A DNA stretch of 24,989 nucleotides, from positions 1 through 24,989 of IMG/VR virus record IMGVR_UViG_3300050030_000064; one strand, written 5' to 3'. This DNA is from a virus. Below, in pieces: positions 22,304 to 24,989 of this stretch (position 1 is its first letter; every line of letters starts with the position of its first letter). Below the pieces are notes generated by a model. The model ran no database searches. It was not told the DNA's origin and was given only the letters and a program-made list of their open reading frames with translations. The translations under genes were made by a program, and so were the position numbers.

Positions 22304-23215
22304 TTACTGTTGAATATCAGCTATGACATTATTGAAATTCTGTGTTTGGTCTATGTTGGTCCTTACTTGTTTTACTTCAAATAATGGAACATCGCTAACA
22401 TCATCCTTAATTTCAAATAAATTAAATTGGTCAGTAATTGCACCATTTGCATCATAATAAGTTAATATGCCCTTCTGAACGTCTTTAACCTGATTACCTG
22501 CAAGTATATTAGCAAGAGTATCTATAGTATTCTGAACCATATCAATTTCTATTACTATGGGCGAAAAGAAAGTATTTGATAATATGATTGTTTGCCCCGG
22601 ATTACCAATAAATGGCAAAACATTTGGTTTAACATCTGATGAGCTGCTTGGAGTCAATTGTAAGAAAAGTAATGTACCTGAGTCATCAAAACGATATTGT
22701 ATTGATTTTTGGTTTGTGTTTCCTACGTTTTGACTAATTGGAACTACCTTATTTGCAGTTGCCACATACCTTACAACATTTCTTAGTTTGGTTTGGGTAC
22801 TGTCTTGATTTATATACTCTACTCTATATCCCTGCAAAGCATTATTTCCTTGTAATGGTGCAGGCAATGTTGTCAAGTCCAAAACAATTCCTTTAACGCT
22901 TGGAAGCGATGATAATACACTACAGTCAATAACCACCGTTGTATATATTTTTGGCTTAATGTAAATCGTGTAAATACCCAACTGATTAAAAATTGTTGCA
23001 GGTAATTTGAGATTATATAAACCTTCTAAAAGGTTTTCGCTATTGGCTATTTGCTCATTGATAGGAAGTGTATTATATGACAGAACTTCTGATGGTGTCA
23101 GAGGTAATACTGTAGTATTAAGAGTTTCCCTGTTGGGGGTAAAATTATAGTATATGCTAATATCATCGATACTAACATCTGCTGGGCGAACAACTCCAAA
23201 AGTTCCAATTGCCAT
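22304..23215 (-). CDS. Virion structural protein, unknown role
   Basis: 303 residues starting MAIGTFGVVRPADVSIDDIS. It is beta-rich with many I/V/T strands, has a polar middle, and ends in an Asn/Gln-rich tail. There are no catalytic motifs. It starts 14 nt after the neighbouring virion gene and ends at a strong terminator, so it closes the upstream virion operon. A baseplate, tail-sheath-associated or connector protein is possible; position just before the large baseplate/tail gene favours a baseplate part. I do not recognise the family. Confidence 0.6.
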   Translation of the reverse strand: MAIGTFGVVRPADVSIDDISIYYNFTPNRETLNTTVLPLTPSEVLSYNTLPINEQIANSENLLEGLYNLKLPATIFNQLGIYTIYIKPKIYTTVVIDCSVLSSLPSVKGIVLDLTTLPAPLQGNNALQGYRVEYINQDSTQTKLRNVVRYVATANKVVPISQNVGNTNQKSIQYRFDDSGTLLFLQLTPSSSSDVKPNVLPFIGNPGQTIILSNTFFSPIVIEIDMVQNTIDTLANILAGNQVKDVQKGILTYYDANGAITDQFNLFEIKDDVSDVPLFEVKQVRTNIDQTQNFNNVIADIQQ

Positions 23216-23229
23216 TTTTTAAGTATTAA

Positions 23230-24018
23230 TTATGTGTTATTAACTATATTAAAGAAATTACCGCCTGCATATGTCGTCAAATCAACTAAACTTTGTATGT
23301 ATTCCAGCCTATAATTTCCGTCAAATGCAGAAACTTCTTGTCTTACTATAAATACATCATTGTAAATTTTTGGATTACTGATGATGTTTTCTTTATTCAT
23401 GTCTTTATATATTGGTTTGTTGATGAAATTCGGATTGCTTAAACCTTGACCTATAAACGTAAATGTTGTTCCCGATGTATATCCCGTGAAAGTATCAACA
23501 TATCGAATTCCACCAAGAAAATAAACGATTGTGTTTCCCGTTGATTGCGACAAAACTATGCCATCGGTCACAGAAGTACCACCAGTTACATATATTTGTG
23601 CTGTTGTACCCGATATAACATATTTACGTAATTCTACAAGTCGACTTGATGAATGTCCCGTAATTGTTATATATGTGGGTGTTATTGTCGTGCCTGTGAT
23701 GTAACCATTATCGTATAATTGTACCAATCCGCTTGCTGCAAGAGTTGTCCCCCCGCTTAAAACCTGCTCAAACTTTCGAATATTTTGCTCAGTAATTGCA
23801 CTTGTTGCGCCAGAAAGTTGAATATAAGTATAACCACTATCGAGCATATATGCATCGAAAAAGCCAATGTCCTGTGCATCCTGTGTAAGGCAGAATTTAA
23901 CGTAATATGTGACACCAGTATTAGGAATAAGATATTTGGTTGTAGCAGTACATCCAGTTATAAGAACTCCTGTTTCTGGGTCTCTATACGAACACGGAGC
24001 AGTTGCTCCCGTTGTCAT
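23230..24018 (-). CDS. Virion structural protein, Gly/Thr-rich
   Basis: 262 residues from the ATG at 24018 (MTTGATAPCSYRDPETG). A GTG 33 nt further upstream (24051) overlaps the TAG of the endonuclease as TAGTG and would add a basic, AT-encoded leader (EFIKKKIYRI) unlike virion proteins; I chose the ATG, but the GTG start is possible. The body contains many TG/GTT turns between short strands (ITGTTITPTYITITGHSSS, FTGYTSGTTFTFIGQG), typical of tail-associated beta-structural proteins. It sits between the EDxHD endonuclease and the 303-residue virion gene. Role unknown; a tail or baseplate component is inferred from context. Confidence 0.65.
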   Translation of the reverse strand: MTTGATAPCSYRDPETGVLITGCTATTKYLIPNTGVTYYVKFCLTQDAQDIGFFDAYMLDSGYTYIQLSGATSAITEQNIRKFEQVLSGGTTLAASGLVQLYDNGYITGTTITPTYITITGHSSSRLVELRKYVISGTTAQIYVTGGTSVTDGIVLSQSTGNTIVYFLGGIRYVDTFTGYTSGTTFTFIGQGLSNPNFINKPIYKDMNKENIISNPKIYNDVFIVRQEVSAFDGNYRLEYIQSLVDLTTYAGGNFFNIVNNT

Positions 24019-24050
24019 TATTCGATATATTTTTTTCTTTATGAATTCCA

Positions 24051-24758
24051 CTACAAAACCCTTTCACATATAATATTCTCAATATCATTATATTGATGGT
24101 ATGAGATTCTCACCAAATCAATATTGTTTTCAGCTAAAAAATTATTTTTTATTTTGTCGTTTTGTTGAATTACATCAAAGCCATCTTTTCCACCAAAAGC
24201 ATCAACAACTTCAAAATGTTGCCTACCATCATATTCAATTATCAAATTTTGGTTGGGCAGAAAAAAATCAAATGGAAGTTTTCTTTTTTTCCCAACACAA
24301 TGTTGAAACGTTTTTTCTCTAACAAACAAAATATTTTTTTCGCACAGCACTTTTCCAATTTTTTCTTCACCCTTTGATTCTTTACAAATAGGGCAACCCT
24401 GTTTTTTTGATAAATGATTGTTTGGTGTTACACTAAAATCGCCATGCAATTTACATGTAATAATTACGTGTTTTTGAGAACTAACATAATTGGTTTTGTT
24501 ATATTCGAATTTATCGCCAAATAATTCTATTGATTTTTTTATGAATTCGTCATTTGTTTTATTATTTAATCCTGCACATTTTTGACAACCACTGCCATAT
24601 AAATGGTCGTGTGGTTTTTGATAAAAAATGCCGTGTTCGGGACAAATTATGTTAATTTTATTTCTCGCAGTTACATATACACTATTAGAGTAATCATATT
24701 TATTTTTATGAATACTTTTTGCTCTTCTAATAAACTCATCTGTTGATAACTTTTTCAT
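24051..24758 (-). CDS. EDxHD-type (Vsr-like) free-standing homing endonuclease with zinc-finger repeats
   Basis: 235 residues. Two DUF723-like zinc-binding repeats come first: C39-x2-H42 with C58-x2-C61, and C102-x2-H105 with C122-x2-C125, each following a (D/N)EFI(K/R)(K/R)... helix. The C-terminal part (about 130-235) is a PD-(D/E)XK/Vsr-like nuclease: DFFLPNQNLIIEYDGRQHFE with D164, E175, D177 and H181, then an N-D-K helix and a final LVRISY strand. Enzymes of this layout are free-standing homing endonucleases known from phages. It is inserted among virion genes, 3 nt after the upstream structural gene. It is the only gene here that ends in TAG, which hints at a separate origin. Confidence 0.85.
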   Translation of the reverse strand: MKKLSTDEFIRRAKSIHKNKYDYSNSVYVTARNKINIICPEHGIFYQKPHDHLYGSGCQKCAGLNNKTNDEFIKKSIELFGDKFEYNKTNYVSSQKHVIITCKLHGDFSVTPNNHLSKKQGCPICKESKGEEKIGKVLCEKNILFVREKTFQHCVGKKRKLPFDFFLPNQNLIIEYDGRQHFEVVDAFGGKDGFDVIQQNDKIKNNFLAENNIDLVRISYHQYNDIENIICERVL

Positions 24759-24761
24759 TGA

Positions 24762-24989
24762 TTAAACTACTGATTTACGTAAGAACACCCTTATGTCTTT
24801 TTCTGGGTAACGAATTTCAAACATCGAATCTTCAGTTGCATAAATAGTATTATTAATTATCTGAATTTCGCCTGTTGCAGTATTGAGAATTTCCTGTGAT
24901 ACTACGTTATTTGAATATTGACCGCCAACTTTATTATAAACTTTAATGTCAATTACGTTAATAACACCATTTGCTGTAAGTATTTCACG
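24762..24989 (-). CDS. Virion-block protein, 5' part outside window
   Basis: The last 75 codons of an open frame enter from the right edge and end in TAA at 24764-24762. The visible residues (NGVINVIDIKVYNKVGGQYS, then TATGEIQIINNTIYATEDS, then FEIRYPEKDIRVF) are beta-rich and continue the style of the virion genes that follow. The pattern resembles the C-terminus of a baseplate-type protein, but the family is not identified. The endonuclease gene starts 3 nt after its stop. Confidence 0.6.
   Translation of the reverse strand, partial: REILTANGVINVIDIKVYNKVGGQYSNNVVSQEILNTATGEIQIINNTIYATEDSMFEIRYPEKDIRVFLRKSVV

Noticed and set aside
23346-23355. Further AGTATTTATA-like copies at 23346-23355 and 13481-13490
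   Set aside because: The first is inside a virion coding region and the second is at the end of a coding region more than 75 nt from the next start; both are one mismatch off and may be chance in AT-rich DNA.
24049-24053. Recoding of TAG (as in some gut jumbo phages)
   Set aside because: Every gene, including late virion genes, is intact with standard TAG as stop; the single TAG sits at a plausible gene end, so there is no evidence of recoding in this window.
1-24989. tRNA or rRNA genes
   Set aside because: No cloverleaf-like or rRNA-like segment was seen in the short intergenic gaps, the longest of which is about 124 nt; there is no gene-free stretch above 300 bases.

Overview
This 25 kb, very AT-rich window is part of a large tailed-phage genome that most likely infects a Bacteroidota host. 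The T4-like phage signs are an Mre11/Rad50 (gp47/gp46-type) recombination protein, dCMP deaminase, zinc-TOPRIM primase, RuvC-like nuclease and a cluster of virion genes. The host inference rests on three things: BACON and fibronectin-III-like domains in tail proteins, TAnnTTTG promoter elements with a TTG/TTTG box 19-20 nt upstream, and no visible Shine-Dalgarno pattern. Every gene except one (an Hsp20 chaperone) is on the minus strand. Of 23 visible stop codons, 22 are TAA.

Reading in the direction of transcription (right to left): 24989-14742 is the virion block. It holds the end of an unidentified structural gene, a free-standing EDxHD-type homing endonuclease, two Gly/Thr-rich virion proteins, a 1465-residue baseplate/tail protein ending in FN3-like and BACON domains plus a Cys-rich tail, an FN3-like adhesin, and two more virion proteins. 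14657-11278 holds a small ribbon-helix-helix-like protein, a RuvC-like nuclease coupled to a small GIY-YIG protein, an HTH-metallophosphoesterase and a coiled-coil protein. 11208-7711 holds a GIY-YIG endonuclease with ten repeats, the primase and a phage sigma factor. 7658-7245 is Hsp20 on the plus strand. 7120-1 holds another GIY-YIG endonuclease, the fused SbcD-SbcC nuclease/ATPase, a four-TM coiled-coil membrane protein, a small protein, a third repeat-type GIY-YIG endonuclease, dCMP deaminase, and the start of an amidase-like lysis protein.

Two promoter classes are visible. Replication and recombination genes (SbcDC, primase, HTH-phosphoesterase) and the ten-repeat endonuclease carry the host-like TAnnTTTG pattern. 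Several virion and other genes instead carry a conserved AGTATTTATA box 11-31 nt before the start codon. The window also encodes an ECF-like sigma factor with an unusual Asn/Cys-rich insert between regions 2 and 4, a natural candidate for reading that box.

Other notable points are five putative selfish endonucleases in 25 kb, a modular repeat family expanded from 3 to 10 units around a GIY-YIG core (including an exact 147-bp in-frame duplication), and a duplicated 33-bp promoter/terminator segment bracketing the large endonuclease gene, which reads like an insertion footprint.
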